From positions 62,001-126,000 of the forward strand of contig JAHBVF010000009.1 of assembly GCA_019637685.1 (NCBI GenBank): a DNA stretch of 64,000 bases, read 5' to 3'. The DNA is from Caldilineaceae bacterium. Its GTDB lineage: Bacteria; Chloroflexota; Anaerolineae; Caldilineales; Caldilineaceae. The position numbers were made by a program, and so were the translations under genes. Positions 27,460-36,488 of this stretch are shown here, one piece after another. Position 1 is the stretch's first letter. Every line of letters starts with the position of its first letter. Under the pieces are notes generated by a model. The model saw only the letters and a list, made by a program, of their open reading frames with translations, searched no databases and was not told the DNA's origin.

Positions 27460-27834
27460 ATGGCCAAGAAGAATACAAGCAAAGAGCAGACCCATTTGGA
27501 GGGTGAACGGGCACAGGTAGCATCTGAACTGGAGAACCTGCGTTCCGCGATGCTCAACGAAGTGGATGTGGAGCCGGACGAAGGGGATGCAGAGATTTTT
27601 GAGCGGGAGAAGACGGCCGCGCTGATTGCCGTTCTTGAACGCCGGATGCAGGATATCGAACACGCGCTGCGTGCCATAGATAAAGGCCACTATGGAACCT
27701 GCGAACGGTGCAGCAATCCCATCGAGCCAGAGCGGCTGGAAGTCAAACCGGACGCCATTCTTTGTCTCAACTGTCAGCGGGAAGTGGAAGCCATCAGCAA
27801 ACGCAATCGGGGCCGCGCACCCATCCGCTGGTAG
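27460..27834 (+). CDS. TraR/DksA-family zinc-finger protein
   Basis: A 124-residue protein. The N-terminal half is charged and helical, with a coiled-coil around [17 protein letters not shown]. Then comes the DksA-type region with RIxxGxYGxCxxC as [17 protein letters not shown] and a second Cys pair in [11 protein letters not shown], a C4 zinc finger. Family members bind RNA polymerase in its secondary channel and adjust transcription or protect it from stress. AAGGA lies 5 nt before the ATG. It is followed by upp after 32 bases, which suggests one transcript. Confidence 0.9.
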   Translation: MAKKNTSKEQTHLEGERAQVASELENLRSAMLNEVDVEPDEGDAEIFEREKTAALIAVLERRMQDIEHALRAIDKGHYGTCERCSNPIEPERLEVKPDAILCLNCQREVEAISKRNRGRAPIRW

Positions 27835-27866
27835 CCCAGCCATTGCCCACGGCTCAGGAGAATTTT

Positions 27867-28523
27867 ATGTCGGGCAAACTCTACGCGTCCACCCATCCGC
27901 TGGTCGCGCACAAATTGACCCAATTGCGGGATGTGACCACGGATTTCCGCCGCTTCCGTTCGATTGTGGACGAACTGGCAATGATTCTGGCCTACGAAGC
28001 GACCGCGGATGTGGCGACCCGTTCTGTGTCTGTGCAGACGCCCCTGACAAGGGCCGGCGGGCAGAAGTTTGACGCGCGGGTGGGGTTGGTTCCTATCCTG
28101 CGCGCGGGGCTGGGAATGGTGGACGGAATGCTCCATCTGTTGCCCCAGGCCGAGGTCTGGCATCTGGGCTTCTATCGGGATGAGGCGACGCTCCAGCCGG
28201 TCATTTACTATAACAAAATGCCGGCGGACCTCTCCACTCACATCTGTTTTGTGCTGGACCCGATGCTGGCAACTGGCGGCTCTGCCATTGCCGCGGTGGA
28301 TATTCTGCGTGCCCGGGGCGTCGGTCACATCAAATTCGTCGGGCTGCTGGCCGCGCCAGAGGGTGTGGCCGCGCTCCACGCCAAATATCCGGATGTGCCT
28401 GTCCATGTGGCCGCGGTGGACGAGCGGTTGACCAATGCCGGCGATGCCAGTGCTGGTTTCCCGCCTGGATTTATCTGGCCCGGCCTGGGCGACGCGGGGG
28501 ACCGGCAGTTTGGGACAGAGTAG
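27867..28523 (+). CDS. upp: Uracil phosphoribosyltransferase
   Basis: A 218-residue enzyme that makes UMP from uracil and PRPP in pyrimidine salvage. The PRPP-binding motif is [13 protein letters not shown]. Other family marks are [14 protein letters not shown] and the uracil-binding tail, and the protein ends [10 protein letters not shown] start at the ATG at 27867 with CAGGAG 6 nt upstream. It follows the DksA/TraR-like gene and ends at a strong terminator. Confidence 0.96.
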   Translation: MSGKLYASTHPLVAHKLTQLRDVTTDFRRFRSIVDELAMILAYEATADVATRSVSVQTPLTRAGGQKFDARVGLVPILRAGLGMVDGMLHLLPQAEVWHLGFYRDEATLQPVIYYNKMPADLSTHICFVLDPMLATGGSAIAAVDILRARGVGHIKFVGLLAAPEGVAALHAKYPDVPVHVAAVDERLTNAGDASAGFPPGFIWPGLGDAGDRQFGTE

Positions 28524-28537
28524 TTTGTACGAGGCAG

Positions 28538-28579
28538 AAAAAGCGCAGGCCCGCACACAACGGGCCTGCGCTTTTTTTT
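28538..28579. terminator. Strong terminator between upp and lipA
   Basis: A 16-bp stem (AAAAAGCGCAGGCCCG with its complement) around CACACAA, followed by TTTTTTTT on the plus strand and preceded by an A-run, so it can serve both convergent genes. Confidence 0.93.
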
Positions 28580-28600
28580 GTCTGGTGGGCTACAGGTTGA

Positions 28601-29584
28601 TTACAGATCGTTGCGTTGGCTCAAATGGGCCTGGCCGTCCGCGTGGTAGCTGCTGCGCACCAGCGGGCCACTCTCCACCCAGCGGAAGCCCCGCTTTTCG
28701 CCTTCTTCCTTCAGCACGGCAAACTGCGCCGGCGTGTAATAGGCCTGAATAGGCAGATGGAAGCGGCTGGGCTGGAGGTATTGGCCCAGCGTCAGAATGT
28801 CCACGCCGTGGGCGGCCAGATCATCCAGCACTTGCAGGAGTTCGTCCCACGTCTCTCCCAGCCCCAGCATCAGCCCGGATTTGGTCAGGGCCAGGGGGTC
28901 CAGGGTCTTGGCCTCTTGCAACAGTTTCAGTGTGCGTGGATACTGCGCCTGAGGGCGCACTGTGCGGTAGAGCCGGGGAACAGTCTCGGTGTTGTGGTTG
29001 AGAATCTCCGGCTTGGCGTCCATCACCGTCTGTAGCGCGGCCCTATCCCCTTTGAAGTCGGGGATCAGCACTTCGATGGTGCAGCCGGGCTGCAAGCGGC
29101 GAATCCAATAGATGCTCTCGGCAAAGACCCACGCGCCGCCGTCGGATTGTTCGTCCCGGTTCACACTGGTGAGGACTGCGTGGCGCAGGCCCATGGCCGC
29201 CACACTCTCGCCCACCCGGCGGGGTTCTTCCGGGTCCAGCAGGCCAGGGCGGCCTGTTTTGATTTTGCAGAATCCGCAGCTGCGGGTGCAGGTGTCGCCC
29301 ATAAGTAAAAATGTGGCGGTGCCCCGCCCCCAACATTCGCCGATGTTGGGACACATGGCTTCTTCGCAGACTGTGTGCAGGCTTTTGCCCCGAAACAGTC
29401 CCTTCAACTCCCGATATTTGGGTGAGTCCGCGGCCCGCACCCGCAGCCATTCCGGGCGGCGGCCGGGGGTCAACTGGCCGGGCACGCCGGTGCTCGTCTG
29501 CGCGGGGATGGGTTCCAGACGAATGGTTCCCATAGGGTTGATTTCAACGGTGGACCCGCTTTCACGCGAGCGATTGTTTGTCAT
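28601..29584 (-). CDS. lipA: Lipoyl synthase
   Basis: A 327-residue radical-SAM enzyme that inserts two sulfurs into octanoyl groups on lipoyl domains. Both [4Fe-4S] sites are complete: the auxiliary cluster Cys73, Cys78, Cys84 ([12 protein letters not shown]) and the SAM cluster Cys99, Cys103, Cys106 (CTRSCGFC). The C-terminal RSSY serine that ligates the auxiliary cluster is also present. The ATG overlaps the STAS gene stop in an ATGA, so expression is coupled to that gene. The first 20 or so residues are outside the conserved core, so MGTIRLEP could be the true start. lipB is not adjacent. Confidence 0.96.
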   Translation of the reverse strand: MTNNRSRESGSTVEINPMGTIRLEPIPAQTSTGVPGQLTPGRRPEWLRVRAADSPKYRELKGLFRGKSLHTVCEEAMCPNIGECWGRGTATFLLMGDTCTRSCGFCKIKTGRPGLLDPEEPRRVGESVAAMGLRHAVLTSVNRDEQSDGGAWVFAESIYWIRRLQPGCTIEVLIPDFKGDRAALQTVMDAKPEILNHNTETVPRLYRTVRPQAQYPRTLKLLQEAKTLDPLALTKSGLMLGLGETWDELLQVLDDLAAHGVDILTLGQYLQPSRFHLPIQAYYTPAQFAVLKEEGEKRGFRWVESGPLVRSSYHADGQAHLSQRNDL

Positions 29585-29946
29585 GAGGAAACCTGTCTTT
29601 TGGCGACTGCACTGGCTTCGTCTACAGTCGGATAGATGGAAAAATGGGAGCGTTCTTCTGTGACCAGCCCGGTCACTTGCAAGAGATTCATAACCGGATC
29701 GGAAATAGCGGCCAAGTGTAGATCGCCCCGCTCCCAGCGGCGAAAGGCATTCGTGTAGCGGATCAAAAGCGCAAGGCCCGCACTGCCAATATACGTCACC
29801 CGCGCCAAGTCCAGGACCACATTGTAATGGCCAATAGTGAGAAAACGCTGGAGGAGTTCTTCCAGTTCGTCAATATCACCGCTGGTAATATTCCCGGCCA
29901 GAATCACAAGCTCCCATTTTACACCGCTGCTAAGGATTAGTTGCAT
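29581..29946 (-). CDS. STAS-domain anti-sigma factor antagonist
   Basis: A 121-residue SpoIIAA-like protein. The conserved phosphoacceptor Ser55 sits in [12 protein letters not shown]. Such proteins bind anti-sigma kinases and free the sigma factor when unphosphorylated. The ATG overlaps the upstream polymerase-like gene by 10 bases, and the stop overlaps lipA. No kinase or sigma gene is nearby, so its partner is elsewhere. Confidence 0.87.
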   Translation of the reverse strand: MQLILSSGVKWELVILAGNITSGDIDELEELLQRFLTIGHYNVVLDLARVTYIGSAGLALLIRYTNAFRRWERGDLHLAAISDPVMNLLQVTGLVTEERSHFSIYPTVDEASAVAKRQVSS

Positions 29947-31433
29947 GGCCGCGCCTCTTCTTCGGCTGTGCTGCTACGCTGGATCAGCACAGTGGCCGCG
30001 GCCATGCCCAGATAGAGCCAGAAAAGTACGGTCATGTGGGGATAGGTCATATTGAACCAGTAGTGGTCCGCGAAGCCGCTGACCAGTGCGCCCAACACCG
30101 CGCCGCCAAAGCCCAGAATCAACGGCTCCCGTTCCGCGGCGAAGCCCGCGCGCCAGGTGCGCAGCATCATCACGAAAAAGCCGAGCATCGCGGCCAGGAA
30201 AATGGCCAGGCCCACAATGCCCATATTCTCGGCCAGTATCAGATAGAGCATACTCACGCCCAGATAGAGATCGATGTCGGGCACGCCAGTGAAGCCCACA
30301 CCAAAAAAGGGGTAGCGGCCGATCAAAATCAGCGCGTCTTTGTACTCGCCAAAGCGCATCAGCGTGGCCTGGTCCTGTCCGGCCAGCCCCTCCAGCAGAC
30401 GGGCCATATAGTCCTGGGTTTGGGGCAGCAGGAAGAGCAGCAGCCCGCCCACCACAGCCAGGGGAATCAGCCGCCGGTATTTGAGCGCGGCGGGCAACGC
30501 CAGGGCCGCGGCCATTCCAAAGAGCGCGGTGCGGCTGTACGTCCAATAGAGAGCAAGTGTCGTGGTGGCCAGCATCAACGCGATGAGCCAGCGGGAAAGG
30601 AGGGGGCGGCGGGCGAAAAGCTGGGGTGCCAGCGCGCCCGCGGCCAGAATCATCATTCCACCCAGCACATTGGGGTCCACAGCCGTGCCGATGGCGCGCA
30701 TTGTGCCGTTGGGATCGTCCTCGATCCAGCGCAGCGCGCCATAGCCGCCAGGATAGTCGAAGCGGGCCAGCCCGTCCAATATGCGCACAGTCCACGTCTC
30801 TGGGATGGCATAGAAAGCCACGGCAATCGCCGCGCAGAGCCACCCCCCCAGCAGCACCCAACGGGACACCCATTCCAACTCTGGCTGGGAACGCACTGTG
30901 TTGACGACGGCAAAGTAGAGGCCAATGCCGATGAAAATCTCGGCGAAGCGGCGCACAGTAAAGCTGGTGGGCGGGCTGTGGGTCAGCCCAAAAAGGAAGC
31001 TGAAGAGGGCCATCAGCATAAACAGTCCGACAATCAGCCCAAGGGGTGAGCCGACAAATTCCCGTTCCTGGCCTGTGACCAGTTTGAGCAGCCAGACAAA
31101 AAAGAGCGCGGCCAGGGTTACATCCAAAAAGGTGGGTTTGAAGCCGATGCTGAAAGGCAGGCTGGCAAAGGGCAGGCCAAAGGCCACGCCCACCAGCGCG
31201 GCAAAGCCCCAGTGGGTGTCCAGTAGAATCGCGGTGCCACCCACAATCGCGGCGGCCAGAGCCAGGGCTACCAGTGGGCCGAAGACGCCAATCAGCAGGG
31301 CGATTGCCAGCGCACCGCTTGCCAGCAGTAGCCCAACCGCGGTCCGTCGCACAGGCCGGGAAGGGGAGAGGATCAGTTGTTCAAAGGTTCGGTAGCTGGT
31401 TGGGAACATTGCTGTTGTATTATTCGGGTCCAC
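29937..31433 (-). CDS. O-antigen polymerase/ligase-like membrane protein
   Basis: A 498-residue protein with roughly twelve membrane helices. The Wzy_C-type signature appears in [18 protein letters not shown] and a large extracellular loop holds [10 protein letters not shown] and the following Y-L-G residues. Family members join sugar chains on lipid carriers in envelope polysaccharide assembly. Start is taken as the GTG at 31431-31433; an ATG 24 bases further in is equally possible, as neither has a good ribosome site. It heads a tightly overlapping trio with STAS and lipA, an unusual combination. Confidence 0.83.
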   Translation of the reverse strand: MDPNNTTAMFPTSYRTFEQLILSPSRPVRRTAVGLLLASGALAIALLIGVFGPLVALALAAAIVGGTAILLDTHWGFAALVGVAFGLPFASLPFSIGFKPTFLDVTLAALFFVWLLKLVTGQEREFVGSPLGLIVGLFMLMALFSFLFGLTHSPPTSFTVRRFAEIFIGIGLYFAVVNTVRSQPELEWVSRWVLLGGWLCAAIAVAFYAIPETWTVRILDGLARFDYPGGYGALRWIEDDPNGTMRAIGTAVDPNVLGGMMILAAGALAPQLFARRPLLSRWLIALMLATTTLALYWTYSRTALFGMAAALALPAALKYRRLIPLAVVGGLLLFLLPQTQDYMARLLEGLAGQDQATLMRFGEYKDALILIGRYPFFGVGFTGVPDIDLYLGVSMLYLILAENMGIVGLAIFLAAMLGFFVMMLRTWRAGFAAEREPLILGFGGAVLGALVSGFADHYWFNMTYPHMTVLFWLYLGMAAATVLIQRSSTAEEEARPCN

Positions 31434-31537
31434 TGCAAAAAGGGTAATTTCTCCCGCTGAAATGCCGAAACGCAGAGAATTTCAGGAGAGAATCCTTCGT
31501 CTCATCCGCATTTAGGCGATTCAAGATATTTAGTCAG

Positions 31538-31601
31538 CCACAGATTTCCCAGATGTACACAGATTTTTCTGAACTATCTGTGAAATCTGCGCTATCCGTG
31601 G
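31538..31601. repeat. Imperfect inverted repeat of CACAGAT words
   Basis: CCACAGATTTC near 31538 pairs loosely with GAAATCTG and CGTGG up to about 31601. It is related to the perfect palindrome at 46769-46834 built from the same CACAGAT words. It lies in the 239-base gap between the polymerase and GT39-like genes; the rest of that gap holds CACGGAT-type words only. Confidence 0.6.
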
Positions 31602-31672
31602 ATACTCATTTTCCTGGAAGAGCCTTATCCGTGTTCATCGGCGGCTAAAACAGCTTTTTGCAGTAGAGTCAG

Positions 31673-33601
31673 TCATTTTTTCAGATCACCCAATTCCACA
31701 GAATCACCCCCGTCGGTCGTTCCGATCCGTGGCGCGGCGGGCAGAGATGGATCGTACAGCCCGGCTATCAGCCGATAGGGGCCAATCGCCGCGCTGTCTG
31801 GAAGCAGTATACCATACGCGGCGGACTCCGACGCGCCGCGGTTGGGCTGGAATGGCGCATCCGCCTGGCCGACGATCTGCCCCGCGCTGTCCAGCAGATG
31901 GATGAAGACTTTCTTGCTACCGCGCAGGTCAGCGGCAGCGGCATCCCATCTTAAATAGACGACCAGCAGCCCGCGGGAAGTGATACGCGTTGGCTCGAGC
32001 GCGACACCGGTCAGACGCAGACCGTTGACAAACCCGGCGGAAAGGGGTGTGTACTCGCCGGAAGCCCGGCTGTAAATCTCCAGCGGCCAGACGCCCACAG
32101 GCAGTTGGGCCGTCAACGCGTATTGCCGGGCCAATGCGGTCGGGGCGATATCCCCGTTGTCCCACCAGGCCGCGGGCTGAACCGGCAGAATCACCCGCGT
32201 CACTCCAACCGCGGCCAGTTGGGAAACGGCCGCGGTTGTCCCTTCTGTGTCATTGAACGCGGGGGGCAGAACGATGTGTTCCACTGGGCCGTCGTAGTAG
32301 TACCAAATCGTCGGGTCGGGAAAATTCTGGGCCAGACGCACCTGCGCCGGTGGTATGCCCGCGGAGAAACGCTCAAAGGCCACGGCCAGTTCCCGCCAAC
32401 CCCGGGTTTTGGAATAGGCTGGGCTGAAGAAATGGTTAGAGAGAGAGGCAGATAGGAGCAGGAGCAGGAGAATGGAAATTGTGAATTGTGAAATGCGAAT
32501 CGCCAATTGTGAGCTGCGGACAGGGGAGGTGAGGGCGACGGCCAGCAGGAGATAGAAGGGTGGCGCGGCCGCGATGAGATAGCGTTCGTTGAAGATGGGA
32601 CGGCTTTGGCTGCTCGTCCACGTGGCCAGCACAGGCACGGCCCACAGAAGCAGAAGCAGGAAAAGGGTGCGCCTTTGGCTGCCCCCGCCTCGCCAGAGAC
32701 GGACGACGCCGATCAGCAGCAGCAGACCCGCGCTGACGGCAACCGGTGTGCGCCAATCCGCGGGAATACTCTCCCCCGCGGCAAAGACGGCCAGGCCGCG
32801 CTGGGCCATCGCCCCAAAGCCGGGTGAATCTCCGTTGCCGCCATAGCCGGTCAGTGTCTCGGATGCGGTGAAAAACCAGGGCAGATAGAGGAAACCCAGC
32901 ACCAGTTGCCATTGCACCCATTGCACCGCGCCAAAACGGACACGGGGTATGAGCAGTGCCCGCCCGATAACAAAACAGTTCTGCGCGGCCAGCACAAACA
33001 GGGCAAAATAGTGGACGTGCAGGGCCAGCCAGCTCACCGCCACGTACAGAGACCAGACAGGCCAGCGGCCCCGTTGCAGCGCTTCCACCATCAGCCACGT
33101 GCTGGCAAGGGTCAGCGCCAGCAGAATCGAGTACATCCGTGCGTCCTGGCTGTGCCAGATGGCGTAAGGGCTGACAGCCAGCAGCAGGGCGGCGGTAGAC
33201 GCGGTGGCGGGGGACAATTGCAGACGCCGGGTCAGGCGATAGAGCAGCACTACGGCCAGCACACCGAACCAGACGCTGACAAAGCGCAGGGCAAACTCTG
33301 AGTGGCCAGCCCAGCCCAACCAGAGATGCTGTAGAAAATAGCTGCCCACCGGGTGGGGTTCGTGTAGCGAGAGGGTGCTGGCGATAATGTCGTCATACGT
33401 GCGCAGGCTGAAGAAGTAGCCAAAGGCTTCATCCCCGCGCAGCTCCTGAAAGTCCAGACGGAAGAGACGCAGGGCAAAGGCAAGCAGGAGAATGGGGGAT
33501 TGAAGATTGGAAATTAGTGTACATGCCCATTTCGGGCACAACCAGCAATGAAAATAGGGACGCAGATTACGCAGATTAAATCCGTGTTTATCAGTGTTCA
33601 T
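31673..33601 (-). CDS. GT39/ArnT-like membrane glycosyltransferase
   Basis: A protein of up to 642 residues with ten or more membrane helices and a soluble C-terminal domain of about 250 residues. The GT-C hallmark FQELRGDEAFGYFFS is near residue 51, with the acidic Asp-Glu in the first loop, followed by HEPHPVGSYFLQHLW. These enzymes move sugars from polyprenyl-phosphate donors to lipids or proteins. The first 15 or so codons read through a dispersed CACGGAT-type repeat, so the true start may be further in (for example the TTG near 33541). Its stop lies near other repeat words. Neighbours are polymerase- and YfhO-type genes. Confidence 0.8.
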   Translation of the reverse strand: MNTDKHGFNLRNLRPYFHCWLCPKWACTLISNLQSPILLLAFALRLFRLDFQELRGDEAFGYFFSLRTYDDIIASTLSLHEPHPVGSYFLQHLWLGWAGHSEFALRFVSVWFGVLAVVLLYRLTRRLQLSPATASTAALLLAVSPYAIWHSQDARMYSILLALTLASTWLMVEALQRGRWPVWSLYVAVSWLALHVHYFALFVLAAQNCFVIGRALLIPRVRFGAVQWVQWQLVLGFLYLPWFFTASETLTGYGGNGDSPGFGAMAQRGLAVFAAGESIPADWRTPVAVSAGLLLLIGVVRLWRGGGSQRRTLFLLLLLWAVPVLATWTSSQSRPIFNERYLIAAAPPFYLLLAVALTSPVRSSQLAIRISQFTISILLLLLLSASLSNHFFSPAYSKTRGWRELAVAFERFSAGIPPAQVRLAQNFPDPTIWYYYDGPVEHIVLPPAFNDTEGTTAAVSQLAAVGVTRVILPVQPAAWWDNGDIAPTALARQYALTAQLPVGVWPLEIYSRASGEYTPLSAGFVNGLRLTGVALEPTRITSRGLLVVYLRWDAAAADLRGSKKVFIHLLDSAGQIVGQADAPFQPNRGASESAAYGILLPDSAAIGPYRLIAGLYDPSLPAAPRIGTTDGGDSVELGDLKK

Positions 33602-33665
33602 CAGTGGCTATTTTCAAGTCAGGGATTGGGGAATGGGTGAAATGGAGAAAGGGAAACGTGAATTG

Positions 33666-35891
33666 TCAGCCACGGGTTTGCCTCCGGCGGTAGAGGAAGC
33701 CGAGACAGACGACAAACAGCGCGCTGCCTGTGATGGCCAGACCCCAGTTCAGGGAATCGGGCCAGTAGACGAGTTCCAGAGAGAGATCGCCCGCTGGGAC
33801 AGGAATGGCGATTTGGGTCAGGTTGGCGCGGAAGACGGGGAGTGGCGAGTGGCGAGTGGGGAGTAGCGTGTGGGCGCGCCAGCCGGGCAGCCAGTTTTCG
33901 CTGAGGACGAGCAGACCGCCGGGGTTGTTGGCGAGGATGATATGGACGCGGTTGGGCGCGGCCCGGTCCAGGCGAATGGTGGGAGGCTGGGATGGCGGGG
34001 TATTCGCGTCGAATGACAGGGCTGTGTCGGGTGGGAGAAGGGCTGTTTTATTCAGATCAAAATTGTGGTCGGCCAGGAGAGCCAGGGCCGCGGCGTCATC
34101 CGCGATCTGCACGTTTTGTACCAGCCAGGCGCGGGGATTGGCCGCGACCAGCCGGTGCAGAAAAGTCGTGTCTGTGGCCTGGGGAAATTCAGCGATCAGA
34201 TCGGACGGAATGGGCAACTCCCGCCGCCAGGTAAGGACTGTTTCCACGCCCAGCAGCCGCCACATCCGGTCCAGGGGGAAGTTGTCGAAAAGCGCGGCGT
34301 AGCGGGCGAGACGCAGGGGACTGCTCCCCCACACATCTTCGGCGGCGATGGACATCCCGTAGTCCTCGTAGACCCGGTATTCGTTGTAGACCCGCGCGCC
34401 ATCGGCCAGTGCCTGAACAGCCGCCACTTCGGGGGCGAGACGGGTTTTGTGGGCGGGGTCGGCACTATCCACATTCGTCCCGCCATTGGCCCACAAGAGC
34501 GAAGCCACGCCCAGGGCCGCCAGCGCCCAGCCGTGCCGGGTCTCCCATTTCTTTTGCCAGAGCAGCCAAACCACTGCCAGCCCAATCAGCCCGGAAAGGA
34601 GCGCGACCCGCAGAAATTCCTTGTTGGGCAGCGCGCCCCGTCCTTCCCATTGCCAGACAAAGCCGAAAAGAAACAGCCCGCCGCTGATAAGAGCAATCAG
34701 AACTGCCCCGGCCAGCTTTCGTGTATTCGTACGCATTTCGGGCAGACCGGCCATCCCATAGCCCGCCAGCACACTCAGGCCAAAGGCGACCAGAAACGCG
34801 GCCCGTTCCTGCCCGCGAAAGAGATCCCAGCCCGGCGCGAGACGATAGAAAATGGAATAGAGAAAGCCGTTGTTGCCGAAGGAAAGGAGGAGGGCCAGAA
34901 AGGACAGCAGGACGAAAAAGAGGGAATGGCGGGCTGATTTGACGCGGCCAAGAGAAAGAAGCGCCAGAAAGAGGCCGGGAATGCCGATAAACAGAGGCGA
35001 GAATTGAGTAAGAACACCGGGAAAGAGCATCTGCCAGATGTCCTGCACGGGGAAGCCGCCGCTGACGTAGGCGTAATCTACGCTGGCACGCACGCTCTGC
35101 CGGGTGAATTCCAGGCTGGGGAGCAGTTGGGCGGCAGAGAAGGCAAAGGTCAAAAGGCAAGTGGCAAGAATGCGGGTTGCGAGGAGCGAGGGGCGAATTG
35201 TGGTCTGCTGCCTGTGCCTTTGCGTCAAAAAACTTTGCCATAGAAGCATTCCCATCCATCCCACAACCGTGTAGCTCAGATGCAGAAATGTCTGGGGATG
35301 TCCGGCCAGGAAGGCTGTGGCCCAGGCGGCGGAAACACCGAGCCACCAGCGCCAGCGGAGGGGTTCGTCAAAGGCGCGCACGAGCAGCCAGAGGATCAGC
35401 GGCAGCCAAATGGCCGTGCGCAGGATTGCCGTTTGCAGGGGAGGATAGCCGGTCAGATAGCCGGAGAGAGCAAAGAGCAGCCCGGCGATGAAAGCGGCCT
35501 GTCGCTTGCCGGTCAACCGTTGGACGAGCAGGTGGGTGAAGAAACCAGCCAGCGCAATGTGCAGCGCGGCTTCTGCCTGTAAAAAATAGAGCCGTGCGCC
35601 GGGGGAAGTGAAAGGGAGCGTCAGCAGGAGCAGCAGATTGCCCAGCGGATAAAAGACCGCGGCCTGTATATCGGCCAGAAAAGGGTGGCCCGCGTAGGTG
35701 TAGGGATTCCAGACCGGCAGCCAGCGCGCGGCCAGCCACTCGCTCTGCTGGAACAGACTGAAGGGCAGAAAGTGGTGGGTAAAGTCGCCGTCGGGGAAAG
35801 TGCGCAGCCCCAGGAGGCTGGGCGCATAGAACAGCCCGGCCAGCAAAAGGTAGACGCCCAGAACGCGGACAGCCTGCTTCCTGGATGTCAT
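33666..35891 (-). CDS. YfhO-family membrane protein
   Basis: A 741-residue protein with about twelve membrane helices and a C-terminal soluble domain. The start (LLLAGLFYAPSLLGLRTFPDGDFTHHFLPF) matches the GT-C-like YfhO family, with the Asp-Asp/His region in the first loop, then QQSEWLAARWLPVWNPYTYAGHPF. Family members are linked to lipid or lipoteichoic-acid glycosylation; the exact reaction here is unknown. The coding sequence near 33838-33870 contains a GAGTGGC-type tandem word series, encoding RHSPLPV-like residues. It is the neighbour of a GT39-like gene on the same strand. Confidence 0.8.
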   Translation of the reverse strand: MTSRKQAVRVLGVYLLLAGLFYAPSLLGLRTFPDGDFTHHFLPFSLFQQSEWLAARWLPVWNPYTYAGHPFLADIQAAVFYPLGNLLLLLTLPFTSPGARLYFLQAEAALHIALAGFFTHLLVQRLTGKRQAAFIAGLLFALSGYLTGYPPLQTAILRTAIWLPLILWLLVRAFDEPLRWRWWLGVSAAWATAFLAGHPQTFLHLSYTVVGWMGMLLWQSFLTQRHRQQTTIRPSLLATRILATCLLTFAFSAAQLLPSLEFTRQSVRASVDYAYVSGGFPVQDIWQMLFPGVLTQFSPLFIGIPGLFLALLSLGRVKSARHSLFFVLLSFLALLLSFGNNGFLYSIFYRLAPGWDLFRGQERAAFLVAFGLSVLAGYGMAGLPEMRTNTRKLAGAVLIALISGGLFLFGFVWQWEGRGALPNKEFLRVALLSGLIGLAVVWLLWQKKWETRHGWALAALGVASLLWANGGTNVDSADPAHKTRLAPEVAAVQALADGARVYNEYRVYEDYGMSIAAEDVWGSSPLRLARYAALFDNFPLDRMWRLLGVETVLTWRRELPIPSDLIAEFPQATDTTFLHRLVAANPRAWLVQNVQIADDAAALALLADHNFDLNKTALLPPDTALSFDANTPPSQPPTIRLDRAAPNRVHIILANNPGGLLVLSENWLPGWRAHTLLPTRHSPLPVFRANLTQIAIPVPAGDLSLELVYWPDSLNWGLAITGSALFVVCLGFLYRRRQTRG

Positions 35892-35988
35892 GGCCTATCG
35901 ATTCTCAGAAGTTGTGGGCAGTTCCTGGAATTCCATTGCAATAACTTGCCACAAATGACAGTTTATTGCAACGGAACGCACCTCTACG

Positions 35989-36105
35989 GGTGTATCTCAG
36001 GAATGGGTGCAACCGATTCCGGGAATCGACCAGGCGATCTTTGACACAACCTGGTTTGGCCGATTCCCCGAATTAGCCGCCGCACCCCGATCGGGGACAC
36101 ACCTT
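35989..36105. mobile_element. MITE-like element, copy 2, with 9-bp target duplication
   Basis: A 117-bp element flanked by ACCTCTACG at 35980-35988 and 36106-36114. The ends are inverted repeats of the form GGTGTRTCYCMG. It shares its length, ends and palindromic interior (CCGATTCCGGGAATCG) with copy 1 at 14063-14184. The different target duplication proves separate insertion events. Confidence 0.85.
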
Positions 36106-36383
36106 ACCTCTACGGGTGGACGTTGAGCGCCGCCAACGTCCCATAATTTCCCTCCATCTACCCTTGCCCTTGTGGGCGGAGATGCGCATATCGCTGACCG
36201 GCTCGTACAGGCCAGACGCGGTGTATGGGGCCACAATTGGCCTTACATTTTCGTTTGTTGACACCAGCGGAAGAAAGGCGTAGGATCAATACACACTCTC
36301 TACAGAGGTTCACCCTCTGTATGTTTGCTGTCCTCCTTTTTGTGCGCTTGCAAACGCACATCCTCTGGCACAACTTCTGTGCA

Positions 36384-36431
36384 TTTCCACTGTGTCGCTT
36401 TCCGCTATATCGCTTTCCACTGTGTCGCTTC
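36384..36431. repeat. Tandem repeat, 15-bp period
   Basis: Three units of TTTCCACTGTGTCGC (the second reads TTTCCGCTATATCGC) followed by a partial unit, ending about 60 bases before the start codon of the next gene. It sits in the likely leader of that gene. Confidence 0.8.
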
Positions 36432-36488
36432 CTTCAACTTGCCGGATCCGGTCTTTCTTTGTGTTTCTTTGCGTTCAGGAGTAGACAA

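Larger units (their letters stand above)
35892..36488. other. Long intergenic region with a MITE-like element and a tandem repeat
   Basis: About 600 bases between divergent genes. It contains the MITE-like element at 35989-36105 and the 15-bp tandem repeat at 36384-36431. I see no other gene; frames here show no family likeness. Confidence 0.5.

Noticed and set aside
33541-33601. A longer N-terminus for the GT39-like protein starting MNTDKHG
   Set aside because: These codons read through a dispersed repeat, so I keep the start as uncertain and do not assign any meaning to the sequence.
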